Positions 16,159 through 24,653 of a DNA stretch of 64,000 nucleotides are shown in pieces (position 1 is the stretch's first letter; the number at the start of each line of letters is the position of its first letter). The notes under the pieces were generated by a model. That model was given only the letters and a program-made list of their open reading frames with translations. It had not been told where the DNA came from and ran no database searches. The stretch spans positions 97,143-161,142 of the forward strand of contig NZ_NHSH01000040.1 of the NCBI RefSeq assembly GCF_016653315.1, in the 5' to 3' direction. Position numbers and translations under genes: made by a program. The DNA comes from Halochromatium roseum. Its GTDB lineage: Bacteria > Pseudomonadota > Gammaproteobacteria > Chromatiales > Chromatiaceae.

Positions 16159-17085
16159 ATGCCAGACTGCTTGATCAACCTGGCTCAAAGTGCAGATTCG
16201 GGGGGCTTCTGGATAGCCGTTCTATTCGGCCTCGGCGTTGGCGGGCTGCTGCTACATCAAGGCCTCAGCGCCTTCTGGAGACTGCGTCTGATCCACGACA
16301 CACCCACCGCACGGGTGCGCTCGGCGGCGCAGGGCTACGTTGAGTTGAGTGGACATGCGCGGCCAGTGCGTGCGCTCGTCCCGGCGCACCTGACCGGTAT
16401 CCCTTGTTGCTGGTATCGCTGGCGGATCGAGCAGCAGCGCGGCAGCGGGCGCAGTCGCAAATGGGTCACCATTGAACAGGGTGAGGCCGAGCATGGCTTC
16501 CTGCTTGAGGATGATAGCGGCCGTTGCGTGGTTGAGCCCAAGGGTGCCAGCATCCGCTGTCGGTTGACTGAGCGGTGGTACAGCCGCATCAAAGGTGGCG
16601 GCCGCTCGGTAACGTTCGGTCTAGCCGAGGTCATCGGTCTCGGCGGGCGCTACCGGATGGTCGAGGAGCGCGTCGCCGAGGCCGATCCGGTCTATGTGCT
16701 CGGTCATCTGGAAACGCCGCGGCGTGGTGGGCGCGAGCGAGAGGCCCTGATCCGCCAGCTACTGCTGCGCTGGAAGCGGGACCCCGTCCGCCGAGCGCAG
16801 CTCGATCGCAATGGCGACGGCGAGATCGACATCTCTGAATGGGAGCAAGCACGAGCCTTTGCGGCCTGGCTCGCCAATCAAGCCGAGCGCCGCGTTGCCT
16901 TACAGCCGGTGCTGCCGCGCATTGGTGCAACCAAAGAGGCCCGCCAACCGTTCTTGATCTCGACCGCAGGCGAGGAGGCCCTTGTCGGCCATTCCCGCTG
17001 GCAGGCGATAGGCGGTACCCTCGGTAGCGCATTGATCGGCGTTGCTGCGTTTGCTGCGATCGCGGCCCGGCTTGGTGCGGAATGA
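16159..17085 (+). CDS. GIDE-domain membrane protein with an EF-hand-like loop
   Basis: A 308-residue membrane protein with N-terminal helix (IAVLFGLGVGGLLLHQGL) and C-terminal helix (IGGTLGSALIGVAAFAAIAA) flanking a soluble GIDE domain (YVELSGHARPVRALVPAHLTG, PCCWYRWRIEQQ). GIDE is the intermembrane domain of the mitochondrial E3 ligase MULAN; bacterial versions lack the RING finger, as here. Around residue 220, DRNGDGEIDISEWE fits a canonical calcium-binding EF-hand loop (D-x-N-x-D-G-x-I...E), unusual for this family. It follows lemA by 51 bases and is probably in the same operon. Confidence 0.8.
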   Translation: MPDCLINLAQSADSGGFWIAVLFGLGVGGLLLHQGLSAFWRLRLIHDTPTARVRSAAQGYVELSGHARPVRALVPAHLTGIPCCWYRWRIEQQRGSGRSRKWVTIEQGEAEHGFLLEDDSGRCVVEPKGASIRCRLTERWYSRIKGGGRSVTFGLAEVIGLGGRYRMVEERVAEADPVYVLGHLETPRRGGREREALIRQLLLRWKRDPVRRAQLDRNGDGEIDISEWEQARAFAAWLANQAERRVALQPVLPRIGATKEARQPFLISTAGEEALVGHSRWQAIGGTLGSALIGVAAFAAIAARLGAE

Positions 17086-17113
17086 CTCGTGGCACCGGAT
17101 GGCAGTCGGACAC

Positions 17114-17137
17114 AAAAAAGCCGGCGCGAGGCCGGCT
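17114..17137 (-). terminator. Rho-independent terminator of tRNA-Cys
   Basis: Read on the minus strand, AGCCGGC, a five-base loop and GCCGGCT are followed directly by a T run. The perfect seven-base stem lies 16 bases downstream of the tRNA 3' end. Confidence 0.9.
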
Positions 17138-17152
17138 AAGTGTTTGAAATCT

Positions 17153-17226
17153 TGGAGGCTGAGGTCGGAATCGAACCGGCGTCCACGGCTTTGCAGGCCG
17201 CTGCATAACCACTCTGCCACTCAGCC
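17153..17226 (-). tRNA. tRNA-Cys (anticodon GCA)
   Basis: On the minus strand the acceptor arms GGCTGAG and CTCAGCC pair perfectly, the anticodon loop reads CTGCAAA with GCA at the anticodon position, and the T arm contains GGTTCGATTCC. The discriminator T and 3' CCA are encoded. Length is 74 bases. It converges on the GIDE-domain gene. Confidence 0.97.
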
Positions 17227-17379
17227 AGACCGCCTAGTTTAAGAGGAATCGCCAAGCTTGTCACGCTGGAGATTCGCTTTCGGTTTGGCCGTTAGCCGCC
17301 GCTCGCGTTACCATGACGGGTGTCCGCTTTGGCTCTTTGGCTCCTTGAGCGAGCCGTTAAGCGTCCGCCTACCCTCTTC

Positions 17380-17456
17380 GCCCTCGTAGCTCAGCAGGAT
17401 AGAGCAACCGCCTCCTAAGCGGTAGGTCACAGGTTCGAATCCTGTCGAGGGCGCCA
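17380..17456 (+). tRNA. tRNA-Arg (anticodon CCT)
   Basis: Acceptor GCCCTCG pairs with CGAGGGC, the anticodon loop CTCCTAA carries CCT, and the T arm reads CAGGTTCGAATCCTG. The 3' CCA is encoded. Length is 77 bases. This isoacceptor reads the rare AGG codon. tRNA genes of this type are common phage and island integration sites, but no att-like duplication is evident in this window. Confidence 0.97.
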
Positions 17457-17614
17457 TATGGACTTCCTACCCTAACCACGATCGCCATCGAGCGCTGAGG
17501 TTGCTGCGTTTGAGCGGTCCGCGTAAAAGACGACGAAGCGCATCGCTCGCGGAATCACTGGCTAGGCAGCGATACTTTGGGCCGTATAGGTGAGACCGTT
17601 ACTTCGGTTTGAGC

Positions 17615-18880
17615 ATGAGCACTGTACCAGATCGTATTTCACTGACTGCTCAGGTTGATCGATTGCTGCTAGAGCAGGGCCGGCTAGAGCCGCTGGAGCT
17701 ATTGTTGGCACTCGACCTGCTGGCCTACGAAGACTACGAGGCGTGGCGCAGCGGTGGCCGTGCTGATCTGCAAGGCGCCTTGCTCGCCGACCCTGACGAG
17801 GTGGTCGCAATCCTGCAACTGGCTGCCAGCCACGCCAGCGGTCAGGGCTTGGTGCCTAGCCCGTTGGAGTATCGCGGCTGGAGTGGTCATAACAGCCGGC
17901 TGAACCTGGGCTCGAACCAACGGTTGATCCAAGCCTGTGCTGAGGCATTCGCGCCCGCGGAGGATCGCCTTCAACTCGACCTATTCCATGACTCGACTGG
18001 GCTGCTCATCGAAAACAGCCTTCGCAATGCGCTCGGTGCGCGGCGCATCGATGACGCGCGCGATCTTATCGGCGAATTGATCCGCCATGATCCCCGACAC
18101 GCCGGCCTGCAAGGTTATCTGCGGCTGATGCAGGCCGTCGACGATGACATCGATGACATCGATGATGGCGACAATGATGCGGTGCAGGCGGATTCGGCGA
18201 AGCTGCAGCCATCAGGCACCCTCGATGCCGCCGACCGGCTCGCGCAGCTCGACGCCTTGGAGTCAACCGCCCGCGATCTTCTTGGCCACCGAGCCCGCGA
18301 CTTCCTCACCGTCCTCTGGGCTGGGCTCGCGGAAAAGCTCGCTGGCATCGATTACAACCCCGCCTCACCGCGACTGCACGCCAGCCACGCCTGGCTGCGG
18401 GCGCAACGCTGGGACGCGGTCCGGAGCGCGATCGAGCAGGAGCCTAACTGGCGTTGGCACCCGGATCTGGTCACGCTGCATGCTGAGGCTGCCTGGCGTC
18501 GTCGCGACCCCGTCAGTGCGCGTCAAGACTGGGCCTGGCTCTGCTGGGAACATCCGCACCACGTGGAACCTCAGCTTGTGGCGGCGACGCTGCCGGATCG
18601 TCACCTGTGCGAACTCTGGAGCAGGTTCGAAGACATGGATACTGCGCTTGAGGTCGAGGAGTTTCCCGCCTGGCTGCTCCTGCACGATCGCAGCGCAGCC
18701 GTCGCCGTACCGCCGGACCGGGCCCCAGATGATGAACGTGGCGCGCTGTACAGCGTGCTGCACCGCCTGGTTAGCGGCGAGGACAACATCGAGCTGCGTC
18801 GCCAACTCGACGATATGCACCCCGCTATGTTGCGTCTGTTTCTCGCCAGTCGTCAGACGAGCCAGACGTTGTCAGCCTGA
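17615..18880 (+). CDS. Unrecognised helical-repeat protein
   Basis: I do not recognise this 421-residue protein. It lacks a signal peptide and transmembrane segments, so it is probably cytoplasmic. Composition is Leu/Ala/Asp/Arg-rich with repeated amphipathic helices; WLRAQRWDAVRSAIEQEPNW and TLHAEAAWRRRDPVSARQDW resemble TPR or similar helical hairpins. An acidic low-complexity stretch (DDDIDDIDDGDNDAV) lies near residue 174, encoded by GATGACATC repeats. Codon usage resembles the neighbours. ATG 17615 is two codons inside an open frame from a TTG at 17609. It converges on dsbA, 25 bases away. Confidence 0.7.
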   Translation: MSTVPDRISLTAQVDRLLLEQGRLEPLELLLALDLLAYEDYEAWRSGGRADLQGALLADPDEVVAILQLAASHASGQGLVPSPLEYRGWSGHNSRLNLGSNQRLIQACAEAFAPAEDRLQLDLFHDSTGLLIENSLRNALGARRIDDARDLIGELIRHDPRHAGLQGYLRLMQAVDDDIDDIDDGDNDAVQADSAKLQPSGTLDAADRLAQLDALESTARDLLGHRARDFLTVLWAGLAEKLAGIDYNPASPRLHASHAWLRAQRWDAVRSAIEQEPNWRWHPDLVTLHAEAAWRRRDPVSARQDWAWLCWEHPHHVEPQLVAATLPDRHLCELWSRFEDMDTALEVEEFPAWLLLHDRSAAVAVPPDRAPDDERGALYSVLHRLVSGEDNIELRRQLDDMHPAMLRLFLASRQTSQTLSA

Positions 18881-18905
18881 GCCACACTCTGACGCGGATT
18901 TGAGC

Positions 18906-19658
18906 CTAACTCGGCGGCGGCTGATCATGAGCCCATGGCCGCGGATCATGTGCCATGACCGATGACTGGCGCTGACCGCGACGACCGCGACGGGATTGAG
19001 GAGCCGTTGCGCCTTCGATCAGCGCGCGGGAGACTTCGACCATTGCCTCCTGAGTGCCCGCGAGCTGTAGGTCGGTCCGGTACTTGCCATCGATGATCAG
19101 GGCGGGGACGCCGACGATCTCGAAGCGTTCGGTTAACGCGGCCGCTTGCTGCACCTGATGTTTGACCTCGGGCGAATGGTAGGCCGCTCGAAAGGCGTCG
19201 GCATGGATGCCGATCTCGCGTGCAAAGTTGATTAAGTCGGCTTCGGTCATGATCGGGCGGTGCTCGTCCTGCATGGCCCTGGCGAGGGCCTGATGGAAAG
19301 GCTCCAGGGCTCCAAGTGACTCCGCAGCGTAGTACGCACGGGCATGGGGCTTCCAGCGCGGCGCCACCGCTGGCATGCGGCGGAAGCTCACCTGCCCATG
19401 CGTCTCGTCGATCAAAGGCTTGAGTTGATCCTCGAGCTGACCACAGCTTGGGCAGCCGTACCAGAAGACCTGAATCACCTCGACCGCGTTATCAGCCGCG
19501 TTATCAGCGCCCGTCGTCTGTGGGTCGCTCAGGGTCGCGTAACGCTGGCGTTGATCTTCGGAAGACGCAGCTGAGGCGGCAGTTAGGGTGAAGAACAGGG
19601 TGAAGAACGGGCCCAGGAACAGGGCCAGCACACGAAAGGCAGGAGGCGAGCGACGCAT
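18906..19658 (-). CDS. dsbA: Thiol:disulfide interchange protein DsbA-like
   Basis: A 250-residue periplasmic oxidoreductase: signal peptide (FRVLALFLGPFFTLFFTLT), then a thioredoxin fold with the active-site motif VFWYGCPSCGQLE (Cys69-Pro-Ser-Cys72) and the cis-Pro loop VGVPALIIDGKYR near residue 195. The helical insertion typical of DsbA lies between them. The dipeptide between the cysteines is PS rather than the PH of Escherichia coli DsbA, which is expected to make it a weaker oxidant. A basic, Gln/Arg-rich tail (SRRGRRGQRQSS) extends the C-terminus. I prefer the ATG at 19658 over a GTG two codons upstream. No dsbB is adjacent. Confidence 0.88.
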   Translation of the reverse strand: MRRSPPAFRVLALFLGPFFTLFFTLTAASAASSEDQRQRYATLSDPQTTGADNAADNAVEVIQVFWYGCPSCGQLEDQLKPLIDETHGQVSFRRMPAVAPRWKPHARAYYAAESLGALEPFHQALARAMQDEHRPIMTEADLINFAREIGIHADAFRAAYHSPEVKHQVQQAAALTERFEIVGVPALIIDGKYRTDLQLAGTQEAMVEVSRALIEGATAPQSRRGRRGQRQSSVMAHDPRPWAHDQPPPS

Positions 19659-19811
19659 GGGCACGAACCGTCTGTTTCGGGGAGCATCGCGCGAGTCTAA
19701 CGCGGTATCCTGACCCGCTGTTAGACCGATTCTCCCGTCCGTGCCGGTGCGCTCGTCTCCTGTTGAGTCGTCGAGAGTCCGGGATTCCTGCCGCAGAGGC
19801 CCTCCGTTCAG

Positions 19812-22169
19812 ATGTCTTACTGTGCGCCATCGATGCGAATCAATCGCATCCGACCCTACTGGCTGATGCCCGTCTCACTGTTGCTGCTGTGGGCGCTGCC
19901 AGGACTAGCAGGTCAAGCGTTGATGCTTGCGAAGGAGGCCGAGGTCATGCAGGCAGAGGCAGCCAGTCCTGAAAAGCACCGAATCCTAGTGCTAAATTCC
20001 TATAATCTAGGCTATTCCTGGACCGATAATGAGGTTGCGGCGATTCAGGACTTCTTTGCTGATGATCCTAGCATCATCTTGCAGATAGAATTCATGGATA
20101 CGAAAATGACCAATTCGCCTGAGCATTTTTCCAACCTGCTCACACTCTACCAGCACAAGTATCGTGATTCTACCTTCGACGTCATTATCGTGACTGACGA
20201 TGACGCCCTCGATTTTGTCCGCGATTATGGCGCGAGCTTATTTCCTGATGTGCCTGTTGTCTTTGCCGGCATCAATAATTTTGGGAGCGGCCAGATTGCC
20301 GGTATGCATGCGGTGACGGGCGTCAACGAGGAGGCGGACTTTATCGCTAATCTAGAGCTCATTACAAGGCTGCAACCGGATGTGGAAGACATCTATGTCA
20401 TTACTGATGAACTGACGGCAGGGCTGATGATTCGGCGAGAGTTCGAGGCCGCGGCTGCTGAATTTAAAGATCGTCTGCGGTTCCATTTCTTGAATGATTT
20501 AACCCTCGATGAAGTGCTTGCCAAGGTCGCGACCTTGGAGCCAACCGCGGCCGTGTTCTACCTCACCTTCTTCCAAGATGCGACTGGCAAGAGTTTTACC
20601 CCATGGGAGGTGCTGCCGCGGATCTCAAGCAGTTCAGCCGTGCCATTGTATGGTCAGGTCGACTATATGTTGGGTAAGGGGGTGCTTGGCGGCAAGGTCA
20701 AGACGTCCTATTACCAAGGCCAGGCTGCTGCGGCATTGGCGGCTCGGATCATCGCAGGGGAGCTTGCCGAATGCATCCCAATTGTGATGGAAAGTCCGAA
20801 CATGTATATGTTCGATTACGAGCAGATGCAGCGGTTCGGTATCCCAAAGCGGGCGCTGCCGAAAGAGCGCATTATCATCAACGAGCCGGAGACCTTTCTT
20901 TACCGATATCAAGGTCTTATCGCGATCGTTTCGCTGGTCTTTGTTGTGCTGTTAGGGTTTATCTTTATTCTGCTATTCAATATCCGTAGGCGCAAGCGCG
21001 CCCAAAAAGGCTTGCAGGATATCCTGGTCGCGATGTCGTCGGTGCTCGAGTTGGACTCGGCAGCAGAGATCAAAGAAGAACTCATCGAGATCATCAATCG
21101 CATCATCTTCCTGGATCACGCGGTCGATCAGGTGCGGATCTGCAACTACCATGGCAACCTGCGTGAGTATGACGCGAGTGCGTTACTCCCAGTTGGTGCC
21201 GAGGCGGCCCCGAGCATGTCCCAGCCCGGTGATGACCTGATTCGCACGGCGATTGAACAGGGCAGCAGTATCGTGCGCGGTCGTGAATGCGTGGCCCTGT
21301 TCAAAACACAAGGCCTCATGGGCAATGTCGTCTACCTCAAAGGCGACCGGTGCTTTGAGGATATCGATCAGGATCTGCTCGAGATCCTGACCAGCAACGT
21401 GTCAATGGCGATTGAAACGTTGGAGAAGAGCAAGATGCAGGAGGCGCTTGAGACCGCGCGCAAGATCCAGCTCAGCATGTTGCCGCATGCCTTCGAATCC
21501 GTCGCGGAGCCGTTTGGAGTGGATGTCCATGCGATGTTGCTGGCAGCCAAGGAGGTCGGCGGCGATCTCTACGATGTCTTCGCGATCGATGATGATCATC
21601 TGTGTATCGCCGTCGGCGATGTCGCCGATAAGGGTGTGCCAGCGGCCCTGTTCATGGCTGTAGCAAAGACCTTGATTCGCGCCAAGGCGGAACCTGGGTC
21701 AATGCCCGAGACCATCCTCGGCAAGGTTAACGCCGAGCTGCTGCGCGACAATGACCAGTGTCTGTTCGTGACCTTGTTCCTGGGGATCTACCAGCGCAGC
21801 ACGCGAACGCTGAATTACGCCAACGGCGGCCACAATCCGCCATACTTGATCGCCGCCGATGGCACGCCAAGCGAGCTGCCGCTGTTGCCCGGGGTCGCGC
21901 TTGGGGTCGTCGAGGGCGTGGTCTATCGGTCCCAGCAGCATCAGTTTGCGCCAGGCGAGGCACTGTTTGCGTACACGGATGGGGTGACAGAGGCGGTGAA
22001 TACGACCGGTGCCATGTATGGAGAGGAGCGTCTGAAGCATGTGCTCGCTGGTCTCGGTACGGCGGTTGCGACAACCATCGATAGCCGTGTGGTCGATGAC
22101 GTCGAGCGCTTCTCGCGGGGCGCCGGCCAGGCCGACGACATGACCGTGATGACCCTACGCGTGCAGTAG
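19812..22169 (+). CDS. Transmembrane sensor: periplasmic binding domain fused to SpoIIE-type PP2C phosphatase
   Basis: This 785-residue protein has an N-terminal signal/anchor, a periplasmic ABC substrate-binding-like domain at about 55-355 (ILVLNSYNLGYSWTDNEV, PVVFAGINNFGSG), one transmembrane helix near 375-395 (IAIVSLVFVVLLGFIFILLF), a cytoplasmic linker with GAF-like character, and a C-terminal PPM phosphatase at about 545-785. The phosphatase has AAKEVGGDLYDVF, AVGDVADKGVPAALFMA, NGGHNPPY, YTDGVTEAV and QADDMTVM, so all the usual metal-binding Asp residues appear intact. It should dephosphorylate a STAS protein upon ligand sensing; RsbW-like and STAS genes lie 3.5-4 kb downstream. An SLC13-like carrier gene follows eight bases later. 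Confidence 0.88.
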   Translation: MSYCAPSMRINRIRPYWLMPVSLLLLWALPGLAGQALMLAKEAEVMQAEAASPEKHRILVLNSYNLGYSWTDNEVAAIQDFFADDPSIILQIEFMDTKMTNSPEHFSNLLTLYQHKYRDSTFDVIIVTDDDALDFVRDYGASLFPDVPVVFAGINNFGSGQIAGMHAVTGVNEEADFIANLELITRLQPDVEDIYVITDELTAGLMIRREFEAAAAEFKDRLRFHFLNDLTLDEVLAKVATLEPTAAVFYLTFFQDATGKSFTPWEVLPRISSSSAVPLYGQVDYMLGKGVLGGKVKTSYYQGQAAAALAARIIAGELAECIPIVMESPNMYMFDYEQMQRFGIPKRALPKERIIINEPETFLYRYQGLIAIVSLVFVVLLGFIFILLFNIRRRKRAQKGLQDILVAMSSVLELDSAAEIKEELIEIINRIIFLDHAVDQVRICNYHGNLREYDASALLPVGAEAAPSMSQPGDDLIRTAIEQGSSIVRGRECVALFKTQGLMGNVVYLKGDRCFEDIDQDLLEILTSNVSMAIETLEKSKMQEALETARKIQLSMLPHAFESVAEPFGVDVHAMLLAAKEVGGDLYDVFAIDDDHLCIAVGDVADKGVPAALFMAVAKTLIRAKAEPGSMPETILGKVNAELLRDNDQCLFVTLFLGIYQRSTRTLNYANGGHNPPYLIAADGTPSELPLLPGVALGVVEGVVYRSQQHQFAPGEALFAYTDGVTEAVNTTGAMYGEERLKHVLAGLGTAVATTIDSRVVDDVERFSRGAGQADDMTVMTLRVQ

Positions 22170-22177
22170 GGACGGGC

Positions 22178-23575
22178 ATGAGATCACGCTGGGACTGGAT
22201 TCCGTGGCTGCTGGTGATCTTGATCCCAATCGCGACCTTTTTCCTGATGCAGGCGCAGGGCGTTGGTTGGCGGATCACGATGTTCACGGCGATTGTGCTC
22301 ACGGCGCTGCTGATGTGGTTTCTGTCCCTGCTGCCGGATTTCGTGCCGGCGCTGATCGCGATGTTGTCGTTCCTGATCTTCGGCTTGGCGCCGGAGTCGG
22401 TGGTGCTTTCAGGCTTCTCGTCAAACGCCTTCATGCTGACCCTGAGCATCCTCGGGCTGGGCGTGGTGGTGGTGGAGTCGGGCCTGACGCGGCGCTATAC
22501 GCTGATGCTGCTGCACCACCTGCCGGCGAATACCTTTGCCCACCAGCTGATGGTGTTCTCGACCGGACTCCTGTTCACGCCAACCGTGCCGACCATCGTC
22601 GGTCGGGCGGCGATCGTTGGGCCGGTGGTTGAGCATATCGCCCATGGCTGGGATGCGCGGGCACGGCGTCACTCCTCGACCATGCTGTATACAACGGGGC
22701 TGGATTCGATCCACTTCTTGGCGCCCTTGTTCCTGACCGCGGCACCAGGGAATCTGATGGTGTTCGCACTGTTGCCACCGCAGGATCAGCAAGCCTTCGA
22801 CTTCCTGTTTTGGTTTTTCGCGGCCTCGTTGACGGGCATCGTGCTGCTCTGGTCGTATCTGTTCTGCAGCGCGCTGTTCTTCCGCAGCGCCTATCGGCAT
22901 GTCGATATCTGCAAGGCCGAGATCGCCCAGGCGCTGGGAGACCTCGGGCCCATGCGAGCGACTGAATGGTGGGCGCTGATCGGTGTCATTCTGCTCGGTT
23001 TAGGCATCGCGACCATCAGTTGGCACCACATTGAGGTGCACCTGCTGGCACTGACGGTGCTCTGTTTGATGTTGTTCCTTGGCATGCTCTCGCGCAATGA
23101 TTTTATTGCCAGGATCGACTGGGCATTCTTATTCTTGCTTGGGAGTATGATCGGCATCGTCGCGACGATGAATCATCTGGGGATCGATCGCTTCATCATG
23201 GGCGAGCTGTCCTGGCTGGGTGAGTACATGCGCCAGGACTTTGGCTTATTCGTCTTGGCACTATCGACGGTGTTCCTGCTCGCGCGTCTGTTCATTCCAT
23301 TGAATCAGGCTATTATCGTCTTTGCCGCGGCGCTGATCCCGATTGCCAGCAATGCGGGCATCTCGCCCTGGGTAGTTGGCTTCGTGCTCCTGATCCTGGC
23401 GGAGACGGCGTTCTTTCCGCATCAGTCGCCCTATATCTTCCTTTTCGATCGGCTCACCAGCGAGGTTGATCGCGATATTCGACGGGTACAGTTGTTCCAT
23501 CTGCTGCTGATCCCCTTCAAGATTACTGCGATCCTGATCGCGATCCCGTTCTGGCACCGCATTGGTGTGTTATGA
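22178..23575 (+). CDS. SLC13/DASS-like anion transporter
   Basis: A 465-residue polytopic membrane protein with about eleven to twelve hydrophobic segments, including WLLVILIPIATFFLMQ at the start and a repeat organisation of the ion transporter (ArsB/NhaD, DASS) superfamily. TPTVPTIVGRAAIVGPVVEH near 130 and FIPLNQAIIVFAAALIPIAS near 375 occupy the places of the two substrate-binding loops (SNT-like motifs), though the Ser-Asn-Thr signature itself is not exact. Substrates of the superfamily include dicarboxylates and sulfate; none can be assigned. The last codon overlaps the next ATG (ATGA at 23572), implying coupled translation with a binding protein. Confidence 0.8.
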   Translation: MRSRWDWIPWLLVILIPIATFFLMQAQGVGWRITMFTAIVLTALLMWFLSLLPDFVPALIAMLSFLIFGLAPESVVLSGFSSNAFMLTLSILGLGVVVVESGLTRRYTLMLLHHLPANTFAHQLMVFSTGLLFTPTVPTIVGRAAIVGPVVEHIAHGWDARARRHSSTMLYTTGLDSIHFLAPLFLTAAPGNLMVFALLPPQDQQAFDFLFWFFAASLTGIVLLWSYLFCSALFFRSAYRHVDICKAEIAQALGDLGPMRATEWWALIGVILLGLGIATISWHHIEVHLLALTVLCLMLFLGMLSRNDFIARIDWAFLFLLGSMIGIVATMNHLGIDRFIMGELSWLGEYMRQDFGLFVLALSTVFLLARLFIPLNQAIIVFAAALIPIASNAGISPWVVGFVLLILAETAFFPHQSPYIFLFDRLTSEVDRDIRRVQLFHLLLIPFKITAILIAIPFWHRIGVL

Positions 23576-24639
23576 AGCAGAGTCCCGCAGCGTTGATCCT
23601 GAGTCTATTGTTCTTTGTGGGTGTTGCCGCCTTTGCGGTGGTCTTCAATGTGACCAAGCCGCGGGTGATGATCTTACAAAGTTACGACCCGGAATATGCC
23701 TGGACACGTGATATCAATGCCGGTATCCGCCGTGTCTCGGACAGCTGGACCAATTACAGTGTCAACTGGCACTACATGAATACCAAACGCTTTTCCGATC
23801 CTGACTCGCTGCGCTACGCGGGAATCGTCGCGCGCCGTGCGATCGAGCGTTTCAACCCCAATGTCCTGATTGCTGTCGATGATCTCGCGCAAGGGCTTGC
23901 GGCCAGTTTCTTTGTCGATCATCCGCGTATGGAGATCGTATTCACTGGCGTCAACGACACAGTCGAGCCCTATGGCTACGTCGGCGCTGAGAATGTGACC
24001 GGTGTTTTCGAACGTAAGCCGCTGCAAGCGGTCAAGGACTTGGTGCTGACCCTTGAGCAAGAGACTGAGCAGGAGGCTGGCGATGCGGCTGCGCCAGCAC
24101 CTGGAATTCATTATCTCATGGACCCCTCGGAATCGATGGCGCGGGATCGCGATCGGGTCGAGGCCTTTGATTGGTCGCCAGTCCGTTTCGAGGGGACCTT
24201 TGTCGCTGAGGATTATCCCTCTTGGCAAGCCTATGTGCGTGCACTGCCCAGTACCGATGGCGAGTATCTGTTGGTCGCCAATTACCGACAGCTGCAGCGC
24301 AGCGAGACCACGCCTGAGCCTGTGCCGCCCGATGAGGTGATGCGTTGGACAGAAGCCAACTCGCCCATTCCGATCATTGGGGTCAACGTCTTCAATGTCG
24401 AGGATGGGGCCGCCCTGGCGGTGGGTGCCTCGCCGTTCGAGCAAGGTGAGGTTGCGGCCCGATTAGCTGATCAGCTGCTTCGGCAGGATGTGCGAGGAGG
24501 TCAGGTTCCCATCGAGACTCCAGCGTACTACGTCGTCGCCATCAATGAGGCCGCCTTGGCGAAGCGTAACCTTGATCTGCCGCAGATCTATGAGGCCTTT
24601 GCGCGGACCACCTTTACCTACATCGATGCGGGGCAGTAA
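23572..24639 (+). CDS. Membrane-anchored periplasmic binding protein (ABC substrate-binding-like)
   Basis: This 355-residue protein has an N-terminal hydrophobic anchor (LILSLLFFVGVAAFAVVFNV) and a type I periplasmic-binding fold similar to that in the upstream sensor: VMILQSYDPEYAWTRDINAG matches ILVLNSYNLGYSWTDNEV, and MEIVFTGVNDTVEPYGYV matches PVVFAGINN. It has no ABC ATPase or permease partner here; instead it is translationally coupled to an SLC13-like carrier. A role in delivering ligand to the carrier or to the sensor is an inference. No lipobox is present. Confidence 0.75.
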   Translation: MKQSPAALILSLLFFVGVAAFAVVFNVTKPRVMILQSYDPEYAWTRDINAGIRRVSDSWTNYSVNWHYMNTKRFSDPDSLRYAGIVARRAIERFNPNVLIAVDDLAQGLAASFFVDHPRMEIVFTGVNDTVEPYGYVGAENVTGVFERKPLQAVKDLVLTLEQETEQEAGDAAAPAPGIHYLMDPSESMARDRDRVEAFDWSPVRFEGTFVAEDYPSWQAYVRALPSTDGEYLLVANYRQLQRSETTPEPVPPDEVMRWTEANSPIPIIGVNVFNVEDGAALAVGASPFEQGEVAARLADQLLRQDVRGGQVPIETPAYYVVAINEAALAKRNLDLPQIYEAFARTTFTYIDAGQ

Positions 24640-24653
24640 GGGGTTAAGAGGTC

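Noticed and set aside
17380-17456. Integration site at tRNA-Arg
   Set aside because: No integrase and no duplicated tRNA 3' end in the flanking sequence.
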